From assembly GCA_002401545.1 (NCBI GenBank), contig NVTJ01000051.1:1-19188 (forward strand): DNA of 19,188 bases, in the 5' to 3' direction. Of this stretch, positions 1 through 6,780 are shown piece after piece. The first letter of the stretch is position 1, and each line of letters opens with the position of its first letter. The notes below the pieces were generated by a model. The model worked only from the letters and a program-made list of their open reading frames with translations, was not told the origin of the DNA and searched no databases. The stretch is from Alphaproteobacteria bacterium (GTDB lineage: Bacteria > Pseudomonadota > Alphaproteobacteria > Sphingomonadales > Emcibacteraceae). The position numbers were made by a program, and so were the translations under genes.

Positions 1-149
1 ACGCCTAAATCCCCCAGTCTCTTGACCCGTCGCCAGCAGGGGGCCGTTGACAGACCGACAATCTTTGCCAGTTCCGTATTGGTCAGGTCACAATTGTCCT
101 GAAGGGCGGCAAGTATCTTTTTATCGGTTTCACTGAGATTTTCAGGCAT
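1..149 (-). CDS. Lrp/AsnC-family transcriptional regulator, N-terminal part (runs off the window)
   Basis: Only the first 49 codons are present; the gene continues left of position 1. The reverse-strand translation begins MPENLSETDKKILAALQ and carries the typical Lrp/AsnC winged helix-turn-helix, including an LSTAPCWRRVKRL recognition-helix segment that matches the family pattern LS-x-x-x-C-x-R-V-x-R-L. The ligand-binding RAM domain is outside the window. The gene diverges from leucine dehydrogenase and kynureninase across about 300 nt, a layout typical of a local regulator. In Pseudomonas and Burkholderia an Lrp-type regulator (KynR) lies divergent to kynurenine-pathway genes, so control of the downstream kynureninase unit is a reasonable inference. 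Control of leucine dehydrogenase is equally possible. The family assignment is firm; the effector is unknown. Confidence 0.88.
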   Translation of the reverse strand, partial: MPENLSETDKKILAALQDNCDLTNTELAKIVGLSTAPCWRRVKRLGDLG

Positions 150-281
150 TTCTTATCTCTATCAGGTTAGTTTTGTAAAATATTGCCGTGAATATAGCTT
201 AAATCAGAAAAATAACCATATTTTTGCAATGGTATAAAATTCCTGTTGCGCTTTTATCCTTCTGATAACAGTTGTCCGTCC

Positions 282-294
282 GCAATTTTATTGC
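282..294. promoter_or_regulatory. Candidate Lrp-type operator, palindrome GCAAT-TTT-ATTGC
   Basis: This is a perfect 5-bp inverted repeat around an AT-only centre. Lrp/AsnC operators are typically about 15-bp imperfect palindromes with AT-rich centres. It lies between the divergent lrp-type gene and leucine dehydrogenase. A regulatory role is inferred from form and position only. Confidence 0.35.
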
Positions 295-304
295 TGTTTT
301 AAGC

Positions 305-319
305 CTGTGATATTTACAG
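305..319. promoter_or_regulatory. Candidate Lrp-type operator, CTGT-N7-ACAG
   Basis: This is a 15-bp element with 4-bp inverted arms and an AT-rich centre. It partly resembles the 15-bp Lrp consensus, whose ends are CAG-like and CTG-like. Its centre lies 24 bp from that of the 282-294 palindrome, so dimers at both sites would not sit on exactly the same helix face. It is short enough to be a chance match. Confidence 0.25.
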
Positions 320-455
320 ATATTCCGCAAAATGAAAAAATCGCCGAATTTCGATTTCCTGACTGTGCGGCGGCGGCGAAAGAAAGTTCTCGACAAAATA
401 AAATCAGGCTACTACCAAGTAATATCTGGCGGTCACAGGAGTGGTGGTATTAAAA

Positions 456-1511
456 ATGATGGACGAAAATCAGTTTAGGGGACATGAGCAGGTGGTTTAT
501 CTGCATGACAGGGAATCTGGCCTGAAAGCCTTCATTGCTGTTCATGATACTTCTCTCGGCCCTGGGGCGGGGGGATGCCGTATGTGGAATTATGACAATG
601 AGCTTGATGCCCTTAACGATGTTCTGCGGCTGTCCCGGGGGATGAGTTACAAGAATGCGGTTGCCGGCCTCGCGCTTGGCGGCGGTAAAGCCGTGATTAT
701 CGGCAATTCCAGGACCGATAAATCCGAAGCTCTTTTCCGGGCTTTTGGCCGTATGATTGAGGGACTTGGCGGAAAATATATTTCAGCTGAAGATGTGGGA
801 ATGACGGTGGAGGATATGGAAATTATCGCCAGCGAAACCTCATATGTTGCGGGTTTGACCAAGGGCGCACATGCCAGCGGTGATCCCTCACCCTTTACCG
901 CCACCGGCGTTTTTCTCGGGATCCGCGCGGCGGTAAAACACAGGCTTGGCAGGGACAGTATCGAAGGACTGACCATTGCCGTTCAGGGGGTCGGTCATGT
1001 GGGGTATCATCTGTGTAAACAGCTTTATGGCGCGGGTGCAAAGCTTCTGGTATCGGACATTAATCAGGACGCGTTAAACCGCGTTGTTTCAGAATTTGGT
1101 GCTGAAATTGTCGATCTGGACAATATTCTGTTTGCGGAGGCCGATGTCTTGTCGCCCTGCGCTCTGGGGGCCATTGTCAACGATGACACAATTGACCATA
1201 TCAAAGCAAAAATCATTGCCGGTGCCGCCAATAATCAGTTGGCCCGTGATGATCATGGACAGGCTCTTATGGATCGGAATATCCTGTATGCCCCGGATTA
1301 TGTGATTAATGCGGGCGGGATCATTAATATTGCGGCTGAAACGCGGGGGGCTTATGATGTGGATTGGGTTAATGCCAAGGTCGATCATATTTATGACAGT
1401 TTGAAAGTAATTTTTGAGCGGTCCGTATCCGAAAATAGGTCCACCAGCCGGATTGCCGACGAACTGGCCCATGAGATCATTGAAAAAGCCCGTGTGGCGG
1501 ATAGGAGATAA
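456..1511 (+). CDS. ldh: Leucine dehydrogenase (branched-chain amino acid dehydrogenase)
   Basis: The enzyme is an NAD-dependent oxidative deaminase converting leucine, isoleucine and valine to 2-oxoacids plus ammonium. The 351-residue protein has the usual family length. From the ATG at 456, the N-terminal catalytic domain holds the two expected lysines: K66 in SYKNAVAGL (substrate carboxylate) and K78 in GGGKAV (catalytic). A PSPFTATGVFLG segment follows at 145-154. The C-terminal Rossmann domain carries the GVGHVG dinucleotide loop at 178-183. In-frame GTG codons at 441 and 444 could extend the protein by up to five residues, but the only Shine-Dalgarno-like sequence (437-441) overlaps or abuts them, so an ATG at 456 or 459 is preferred. 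Kynureninase follows after 9 nt, and the BCKDH operon nearby uses the 2-oxoacid products. Phenylalanine or valine preference cannot be excluded. Confidence 0.9.
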   Translation: MMDENQFRGHEQVVYLHDRESGLKAFIAVHDTSLGPGAGGCRMWNYDNELDALNDVLRLSRGMSYKNAVAGLALGGGKAVIIGNSRTDKSEALFRAFGRMIEGLGGKYISAEDVGMTVEDMEIIASETSYVAGLTKGAHASGDPSPFTATGVFLGIRAAVKHRLGRDSIEGLTIAVQGVGHVGYHLCKQLYGAGAKLLVSDINQDALNRVVSEFGAEIVDLDNILFAEADVLSPCALGAIVNDDTIDHIKAKIIAGAANNQLARDDHGQALMDRNILYAPDYVINAGGIINIAAETRGAYDVDWVNAKVDHIYDSLKVIFERSVSENRSTSRIADELAHEIIEKARVADRR

Positions 1512-1520
1512 GCGAAAACC

Positions 1521-2762
1521 ATGCCCACGCTTTCCCGAGATTTTTTGTCTGACCTTGACAGCAGGGATGAACTTGCCCCTTTCAGGGATGAGTTCCATCT
1601 GCCGCAAGACTTGATTTATCTGGACGGCAACTCTCTGGGAGCCATGCCCTTGGTGGCGAAACAACGCATCCTTGAGGTGGTGGCGCAGGAGTGGGGCGAG
1701 GCGTTGATCACAAGCTGGAACAAGAATGGCTGGTTTCAAATGGCGGAAAAGCTCGGTGATAAGATTGCCCGGCTGATCGGGGCTGATCCGGGTGAGGTTA
1801 TGGCCTGTGATGCCACCGGTATAAATCTGTACAAGCTGCTATCCATGGCGCTGGACATGCGCCGTGACCGTAGGGTCATTGTTATGGAGGGCAGCAACTT
1901 CCCAACAGATAATTATATGGCTCAGGGGCTGATAAAGCAATTAGGCAGGGGGCACCGGATATACTTTGCTGAAAAAGAGGATATATTGGCGGCGATCACA
2001 GAGGATGTGGCCGTGGTTTCCCTGACAGAGGTTCATTACAAGACCGGACATCTTCTGGATATGAAAGCGATCACGGAAAAGGCCCATGCGGTCGGGGCGC
2101 TGGTGATCTGGGATTTATGCCATAGTGCCGGGGCGCTGCCTGTTTTTGTCAATGACTGTCATGTGGATTTTGCCCTTGGGTGTGGTTATAAATATCTTAA
2201 TGGCGGGCCGGGGGCACCGGCCTTTATCTTTGTTGCCAAACGTCATCAGGGCAGGGCCGTGCAGCCGTTGACAGGATGGTGGGGCCATGCGGCACCTTTT
2301 GCTTTTGAGCCGGATTATCGTCCGGCGGATAATATCAGACAGACATTGACCGGAACCCAGCCAATATTGTCTCTGGCCGCCCTTGAATGCGGACTTGATA
2401 TTATGTGTCGGGCGGATATGGCCAAAATTCGTGAAAAATCCATGAATTTATGTGATTATTTCATTGCCCTGGTGGAAGAACATTGCGGGGGATACGGATT
2501 TTCCCTTGTCACGACGCGAAGCCGCGAAGAGCGGGGCAGTCAGGTATCCTTCCGCCACAAACAAGGCTTTGCCATCATGCAGGCTTTAATCGCAGACAAG
2601 GTTATGGGGGATTTCCGGGCGCCGGATATTGTCCGCTTTGGGTTCACCCCGCTCTATACAAGATATGTGGATGTCTGGGACGCGGTTATGCGTCTTAAAA
2701 ATATCATGGAAAATAATCTGTGGCAGAAACCTGAGTTTAACCGGCTAACGGCTGTGACTTAG
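1521..2762 (+). CDS. kynU: Kynureninase
   Basis: This cytosolic PLP enzyme hydrolyses L-kynurenine to anthranilate and L-alanine (3-hydroxykynurenine gives 3-hydroxyanthranilate) in tryptophan degradation. The 413-residue protein has normal bacterial length. Visible marks are IYLDGNSLGAMP at 32-43, the EGSNFPTDNYMAQG segment near 123-136, the PLP-contacting WDLCHSAGA near 197-205, and the PLP-binding lysine K224 in GCGYKYLNGGPGAPAF. An AGGAG lies at 1503-1507, inside the end of leucine dehydrogenase, 13 nt before the ATG. The two genes are only 9 nt apart and probably co-transcribed. No kynA or kynB is visible in the window. The 3' end overlaps the convergent lrp-type gene by 18 nt. Confidence 0.95.
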   Translation: MPTLSRDFLSDLDSRDELAPFRDEFHLPQDLIYLDGNSLGAMPLVAKQRILEVVAQEWGEALITSWNKNGWFQMAEKLGDKIARLIGADPGEVMACDATGINLYKLLSMALDMRRDRRVIVMEGSNFPTDNYMAQGLIKQLGRGHRIYFAEKEDILAAITEDVAVVSLTEVHYKTGHLLDMKAITEKAHAVGALVIWDLCHSAGALPVFVNDCHVDFALGCGYKYLNGGPGAPAFIFVAKRHQGRAVQPLTGWWGHAAPFAFEPDYRPADNIRQTLTGTQPILSLAALECGLDIMCRADMAKIREKSMNLCDYFIALVEEHCGGYGFSLVTTRSREERGSQVSFRHKQGFAIMQALIADKVMGDFRAPDIVRFGFTPLYTRYVDVWDAVMRLKNIMENNLWQKPEFNRLTAVT

Positions 2763-3206
2763 CGGCAGTTTTGTGGTGTGCTTGACCGCCGTCATGGCAA
2801 TGGTTGAGCTGATTTCCTGTACTCCTTCAATCTGCGAAAGCCGGTGCCACCATAAATCTTCATATTCCTGAATATCCCTGACGACAATTTTCAGCAGGAA
2901 ATCCACATTGCCCATCAGGGTATAGCATTCCAGAATCTGGGGAATATCCCGGATGATTTCAATGAAGTTGGGCAGTCTGCGGCCATGGGCTGTCATTTTC
3001 ACCTGAGCAAAAATGATAATATCCAGCCCGACCTTTTTCGGATCAAGAAGGGCAACCCGGCCTGTTATGATACTATCTTCCTGAAGCCGCTGGATTCTGC
3101 GCCAGCAAACTGATTTTGACGAACCGGCCTTTTCCGCAATTTCCGCCACAGGCAGCATGGCATCTTCCTGTAACAGATTCAGTATTTTAATATCCAGCTC
3201 ATCCAT
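2745..3206 (-). CDS. bkdR: Lrp/AsnC-family regulator, BkdR-like
   Basis: The complete protein is 153 residues from the preferred start MDELDIKILNLLQ. An N-terminal winged HTH includes the CWRRIQRLQED segment; a C-terminal RAM/AsnC ligand domain includes ECYTLMGNVDFLLKIVV. An upstream in-frame ATG at 3222-3224 would add six residues. Neither start has a strong Shine-Dalgarno; the shorter form was chosen because family members usually begin a few residues before the LDxxDxxIL pattern. In Pseudomonas putida, BkdR is an Lrp homologue transcribed divergently from bkdA1 that activates the operon in response to branched-chain amino acids. The same geometry is seen here, and the C-terminal stretch ending in TKLPL resembles the BkdR end. 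Family is certain; the BkdR role is inferred from context. Confidence 0.88.
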   Translation of the reverse strand: MDELDIKILNLLQEDAMLPVAEIAEKAGSSKSVCWRRIQRLQEDSIITGRVALLDPKKVGLDIIIFAQVKMTAHGRRLPNFIEIIRDIPQILECYTLMGNVDFLLKIVVRDIQEYEDLWWHRLSQIEGVQEISSTIAMTAVKHTTKLPLSHSR

Positions 3207-3318
3207 AACGGCACAATTTCCCATATAATTAAAATAATTGAAATTTTATACCGTTTATATAGTAAATACAGGGATAAAAGGGAAGAAATTTCCCCATAAA
3301 AGTAGTAAAATGCACGCG
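3207..3318. promoter_or_regulatory. Divergent bkdR-bkdA1 promoter/operator region
   Basis: This very AT-rich spacer separates the lrp-type gene from bkdA1. It contains AAAAT-N7-ATTTT at 3231-3247, an inverted repeat of the size and AT character expected for an Lrp-family operator. On the plus strand, TTGAAA (3238-3243) and TATAGT (3258-3263) are -35-like and -10-like but only 14 nt apart. On the minus strand, the complement of 3245-3250 reads TATAAA, a possible -10 for the regulator. Overlap of the palindrome with both would fit autoregulation combined with operon control. Exact promoters cannot be fixed by eye. Confidence 0.45.
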
Positions 3319-3324
3319 AAGGAG
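3319..3324 (+). promoter_or_regulatory. Ribosome binding site deciding the bkdA1 start
   Basis: AAGGAG sits 6 nt before the ATG at 3331. The open frame extends upstream to 3238, but those residues are not E1-alpha-like. Starting at 3331 gives a 410-residue protein, the length I recall for Pseudomonas putida BkdA1, so this start is well supported. Confidence 0.8.
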
Positions 3325-3330
3325 AGTGGA

Positions 3331-4563
3331 ATGGTTCCAAGTAGCGGTAAAAACCTCAATGTTCCGGCCCCGCGCCACAGGCCGGGGGAAGAGCCGGAAT
3401 TTGATAATCTTGATATTCCCAATGCCGGGGCGATTGCGCGCCCTGATGTCCTGAGTGATCCAAAAGAGATGTTTGCCTATGCCAACAGCATGATCCGGGT
3501 TCTGAATATGAAAAACAATGCTGTTGGGGAATGGGACCCGTGCCTGTCGGCGGACGATCTGCGCAAGGGTCTCACCCATATGCTGACAACCCGCATCTAT
3601 GATGACCGGATGCAGAATATGCAGCGGGTCGGCAAGATGTCCTTCTATATGAAATCCCGTGGTGAGGAGGCGATTGCGGTGGCTCAGGCCATGGCGCTGG
3701 ATAAAAAAGACATGCTGTTTCCGTCCTATCGCCAGCAGGGTCTGCTGATTTCACGGGGCCGGGATTTGCTGGATATGATGAACCATTGCCTGTCCAATTC
3801 CCGCGATAACTGCAAGGGGCGGCAACTGCCGATCATGTATACCTGGAAAGAGGGGAATTTCTTTTCCATTTCAGGTAATCTTGGCACTCAGTTCTGTCAG
3901 GCTGTGGGATGGGCTGTGGCCTCGGCTTATAAAGGTGAAGATGCCATTGCGGCCACATGGGTCGGGGAGGGGACAACCGCAACGTCAGATTTTCATCATG
4001 GCATGACCTTTGCGGCGGTTTATAATGCCCCTGTGATTTTGAATGTGGTTAATAACCAATGGGCCATTTCCAGCTTTCAGGGTTTTGCTGGCGGCGAGAG
4101 GGCGACCTTTGCCAGCCGGGGTATTGGTTATGGTATGCCGGGTCTGCGGGTTGACGGCAATGATTTTCTGGCGGTTTATGCGGTGACAAAATGGGCGGCT
4201 GAACGAGCGCGTAGCGGCGGCGGCCCGACCATGATAGAACATTTCACCTACCGGGCAGGAGGGCATTCCACCAGCGATGATCCGGCAAAATACCGGCCGG
4301 AAGACGAACCGGAAGCATGGCCGCTGGGCGATCCCATCGAGCGACTTAAAGGCCATTTGGTAGAAATTGGCGAATGGTCTGATGAACGTCATGAACAGGC
4401 TATTAAAGACATTACAGCTTTGGTTACCAAAAAATACAAGGAAGCCGAATCTTACGGCACCCTCACATCAGGGGCGCGGCCAGAGGTCAGCAGCATGTTT
4501 GAAGATGTGTTCAAGGAAATGCCCGATAACCTGCGCCGTCAGCGTCAGCAGTTGGGGGTATAG
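3331..4563 (+). CDS. bkdA1: Branched-chain 2-oxoacid dehydrogenase E1 component, alpha subunit
   Basis: E1 alpha binds thiamine diphosphate and, with E1 beta, decarboxylates the 2-oxoacids of Leu, Ile and Val and transfers the acyl group to lipoyl-E2. The 410-residue protein resembles Pseudomonas BkdA1 along its length: KMSFYMKSRGEEAIAVAQA at 102-120, FPSYRQQG at 130-137, GRQLPIMY at 163-170, the ThDP segment from GEG at 212-214 to NN at 241-242, and HSTSDDPAKYRP at 312-323 (the mobile loop region). The C-terminus MPDNLRRQRQQLGV is also typical. The ThDP motif reads GEG where many homologues have GDG; the acidic side chain is kept. It is the first gene of a tight four-gene operon, with the next start 2 nt after its stop. 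Confidence 0.96.
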   Translation: MVPSSGKNLNVPAPRHRPGEEPEFDNLDIPNAGAIARPDVLSDPKEMFAYANSMIRVLNMKNNAVGEWDPCLSADDLRKGLTHMLTTRIYDDRMQNMQRVGKMSFYMKSRGEEAIAVAQAMALDKKDMLFPSYRQQGLLISRGRDLLDMMNHCLSNSRDNCKGRQLPIMYTWKEGNFFSISGNLGTQFCQAVGWAVASAYKGEDAIAATWVGEGTTATSDFHHGMTFAAVYNAPVILNVVNNQWAISSFQGFAGGERATFASRGIGYGMPGLRVDGNDFLAVYAVTKWAAERARSGGGPTMIEHFTYRAGGHSTSDDPAKYRPEDEPEAWPLGDPIERLKGHLVEIGEWSDERHEQAIKDITALVTKKYKEAESYGTLTSGARPEVSSMFEDVFKEMPDNLRRQRQQLGV

Positions 4564-4565
4564 AT

Positions 4566-5579
4566 ATGACCCGGATGAATATGGTGCAGGCCATCAATTC
4601 CGCGCAGGATGTGATGCTGGAGCGCGACAGTTCGGTGGTGGTTTTCGGCGAGGATGTGGGTTATTTCGGCGGCGTTTTCAACTGTACGGAAGGTCTGCAG
4701 AAAAAATACGGCATACAGCGGGTCTTCGACACCCCCATTGCGGAAGGCGGCATCATTGCCCTCGCCATTGGTATGGGCGTCAATGAAATGCGACCCGTAA
4801 CAGAAATTCAGTTCTCGGATTATATCTATCCGGCCTTTGACCAGATCGTGTCGGAGGCGTCACGTCTGCGCTATCGCTCCGGCGGTGAATATTGGGCGCC
4901 GATTACCATCCGCACCCCCTGCGGTGGCGGCATTCGCGGCGGGCAGACCCATTCTCAAAGTCCGGAAGGTATCTTCACTCATGTCTCGGGGGTCAAGACC
5001 ATCATGCCGTCCAATCCCTATGATGCCAAAGGATTATTGATCAGCGCGATTGAGGATGATGATCCGACAATATTTTTTGAACCAAAACGGCTTTACAACG
5101 GGCCATTTTTTGGTGACCCAAAGGCCAAGGCGCAGTCCTGGGACAATCATGAAAAAGGCGATGTGCCGGAAGGACATTACACTATCCCCATCGGCAAAGC
5201 GGAAACCGTACGCAGAGGAAGTGACCTGACCATCGTCACATATGGCACCATGGTTCATGTATCGCTCGCTGCGGCGGAACTATCGGGCTACGATGTGGAA
5301 ATTATCGACCTGCGCACCCTGACGCCGCTTGATATTGATCATATCGCCTCATCTGTCTGCCGGACGGGACGCTGTGTTGTGGTTCATGAAGCAACAAAAA
5401 CCGGTGGATTTGGTGCGGAGATTCTGTCGCAAATTCAGGAAAACTGTTTCTGGAAACTGGAAGCCCCCATCACCCGTGTCGCGGGCTGGGATATTCCATA
5501 TCCTCATGCCTTTGAATGGGAATATTTTCCGGGGCAGGGGCGGGTTCTGGACGCCATTAAAAAAGTTATGGAGGGCTAG
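4566..5579 (+). CDS. bkdA2: Branched-chain 2-oxoacid dehydrogenase E1 component, beta subunit
   Basis: The 337-residue transketolase-like subunit completes the ThDP site of the alpha2-beta2 E1 enzyme. Diagnostic segments are VVVFGEDVGYFGGVF (24-38), RVFDTPIAEGGIIALAIGM (52-70) and GGGIRGGQTHSQSPEGIF (120-137), with the conserved active-site His near 129. The C-terminal transketolase domain includes IIDLRTLTPLD and a late HEATKTGGFGAEI. A run of G at 4554-4558 at the end of bkdA1 serves as the ribosome site. It is the second gene of the operon; its stop lies 3 nt before bkdB. Confidence 0.97.
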   Translation: MTRMNMVQAINSAQDVMLERDSSVVVFGEDVGYFGGVFNCTEGLQKKYGIQRVFDTPIAEGGIIALAIGMGVNEMRPVTEIQFSDYIYPAFDQIVSEASRLRYRSGGEYWAPITIRTPCGGGIRGGQTHSQSPEGIFTHVSGVKTIMPSNPYDAKGLLISAIEDDDPTIFFEPKRLYNGPFFGDPKAKAQSWDNHEKGDVPEGHYTIPIGKAETVRRGSDLTIVTYGTMVHVSLAAAELSGYDVEIIDLRTLTPLDIDHIASSVCRTGRCVVVHEATKTGGFGAEILSQIQENCFWKLEAPITRVAGWDIPYPHAFEWEYFPGQGRVLDAIKKVMEG

Positions 5580-5582
5580 GCA

Positions 5583-6770
5583 ATGGGACAATATAATTTC
5601 AAACTTCCCGATCTGGGCGAAGGGCTTGTGGAAGCGGAAATCGCCGATATTCACGTGAAAGTGGGCGACATGGTCACCGAAGACCAGCCCCTGATTGATA
5701 TGATGACCGACAAGGCCACCGTTGAAATGCCCAGCCCTGTTGACGGAAAAATCCTGTCCATCAGTGGCAATCCCGGTGATATGATCACTGTTGGTGCCAC
5801 AATGGTGGTTATTGAGGTGGAAGGCGAGGGAAATGCAGAAGCGACAACTGTTAAAGCGGAACCTGTTGCGCTCCCTGTTATCCCTGTCCTGACAGGGACC
5901 ACAAGTGAAAAGCCTTTGACGTCCCCTGCGGTTCGGCGGCGGGCGCTGGAGGAGGATATTGATCTCACCCGCGTTCCGGGCAGCGGTCCTGCGGGTCGGG
6001 TCAGTCATCAGGATCTGGATGATTTTATTGCCGCAGGCGGGCGTATTGGGCAACCTGTTCAACAAAAACGCACGGCTATCGAAGAAATCCCGGTGATTGG
6101 CATCCGCCGAAAAATTGCGACAAGGATGGAACTTAGCAAGCGTTCTATCCCGCATTATTCCTATGTGGAAGAAGTGGACGTGACCGAAGTTGAAAAGCTG
6201 CGTCTTTTCCTCAATGAAGGCCGCACAGAAGATCAGCCGAAATTATCCATCCTGCCCTTCATCATGATGGCGACTTTAAAAGGCATGGAGAAATTCCCCG
6301 AATGTAATTCCCATTATGATCCCGAGCATAGCCTCGTCAGGCGTTTTTCCGGGATTCATCTGGGTATTGCCAGCCAGACTCCGAACGGCCTGATGGTTCC
6401 CGTGGTCAGCCATGCGGAAAGTCGTGACATATGGGATATGGCGACAGAAATGATGCGGGTATCCGCCGCCGCCCGCGCGGGTAAGGCAAAGCGGGAAGAA
6501 CTCAGCGGCTCCACAGTTACCATTACCAGCCTTGGCAGGATTGGCGGTATTGTGACGACCCCGGTGATCAATTACCCGGAGGTTTGCATTATCGGTGTCA
6601 ATAAAATTGTCCCCCGCCCAATGGTGATGAACGGGACGGACATTGTAATTCGTCAGATGATGAATCTGTCGTCCTCTTTTGATCACCGGGTGGTTGATGG
6701 CTATGTGGCCGCCGAATTTATTCAGTTTATCAAAGGGGCCTTGGAACAGCCCGCAACGTTATTTATGTGA
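5583..6770 (+). CDS. bkdB: Branched-chain 2-oxoacid dehydrogenase E2 (lipoyl dihydrolipoamide acyltransferase)
   Basis: E2 is the structural core of the complex and transfers the branched acyl group from its lipoyl arm to CoA. The 395-residue protein shows the standard order: one lipoyl domain (about 4-78) with the lipoylated lysine K44 in MTDKATVEMP; a linker; a peripheral subunit-binding domain at about 113-149 (SPAVRRRALEEDIDLTRV, then GSGPAGRV); and the catalytic domain from about 170, ending with the active-site motif DHRVVDG at 367-373. The inter-domain linkers are shorter than in multi-lipoyl pyruvate E2s. Its position between E1 beta and E3 assigns it to branched-chain substrates rather than pyruvate or 2-oxoglutarate. 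Confidence 0.97.
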   Translation: MGQYNFKLPDLGEGLVEAEIADIHVKVGDMVTEDQPLIDMMTDKATVEMPSPVDGKILSISGNPGDMITVGATMVVIEVEGEGNAEATTVKAEPVALPVIPVLTGTTSEKPLTSPAVRRRALEEDIDLTRVPGSGPAGRVSHQDLDDFIAAGGRIGQPVQQKRTAIEEIPVIGIRRKIATRMELSKRSIPHYSYVEEVDVTEVEKLRLFLNEGRTEDQPKLSILPFIMMATLKGMEKFPECNSHYDPEHSLVRRFSGIHLGIASQTPNGLMVPVVSHAESRDIWDMATEMMRVSAAARAGKAKREELSGSTVTITSLGRIGGIVTTPVINYPEVCIIGVNKIVPRPMVMNGTDIVIRQMMNLSSSFDHRVVDGYVAAEFIQFIKGALEQPATLFM

Positions 6771-6780
6771 GAGGATGGAT

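Larger units (their letters stand above)
150..455. promoter_or_regulatory. Divergent intergenic control region between the lrp-type gene and leucine dehydrogenase
   Basis: This 306-nt AT-rich stretch separates two divergent genes and has no convincing coding sequence. It contains two short palindromes (282-294 and 305-319), listed separately, and a TATAAA hexamer at 233-238 without a good -35 partner at standard spacing. An AGGAG at 437-441 is the only Shine-Dalgarno-like match before leucine dehydrogenase. Its spacing to the chosen ATG is longer than usual. The region probably holds promoters for both genes and the binding sites of the divergent regulator. Confidence 0.5.

Noticed and set aside
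199..396. 65-codon open frame on the minus strand in the lrp-ldh gap
   Set aside because: It lies inside a divergent promoter region, has a composition like random AT-rich DNA with no recognisable motif, and no convincing ribosome site.
1089..1739. 216-codon minus-strand frame across ldh and kynU
   Set aside because: It is antisense to two well-conserved enzymes in a region of strong forward coding; no family features were seen.
3238..3330. N-terminal extension of bkdA1
   Set aside because: The AAGGAG at 3319-3324 and the 410-residue length support the ATG at 3331; the upstream residues overlap the AT-rich promoter/operator region and are not E1-like.
5349..6155. 268-codon minus-strand frame across bkdA2/bkdB
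   Set aside because: Long antisense frames are expected here from codon bias; the opposite strand encodes clear E1 beta and E2 motifs.
6679..6780. N-terminal extension of lpdV overlapping bkdB
   Set aside because: It is a shadow frame of the E2 C-terminus. The E3 fold begins right at the ATG at 6781 with a GAGG 6 nt upstream.
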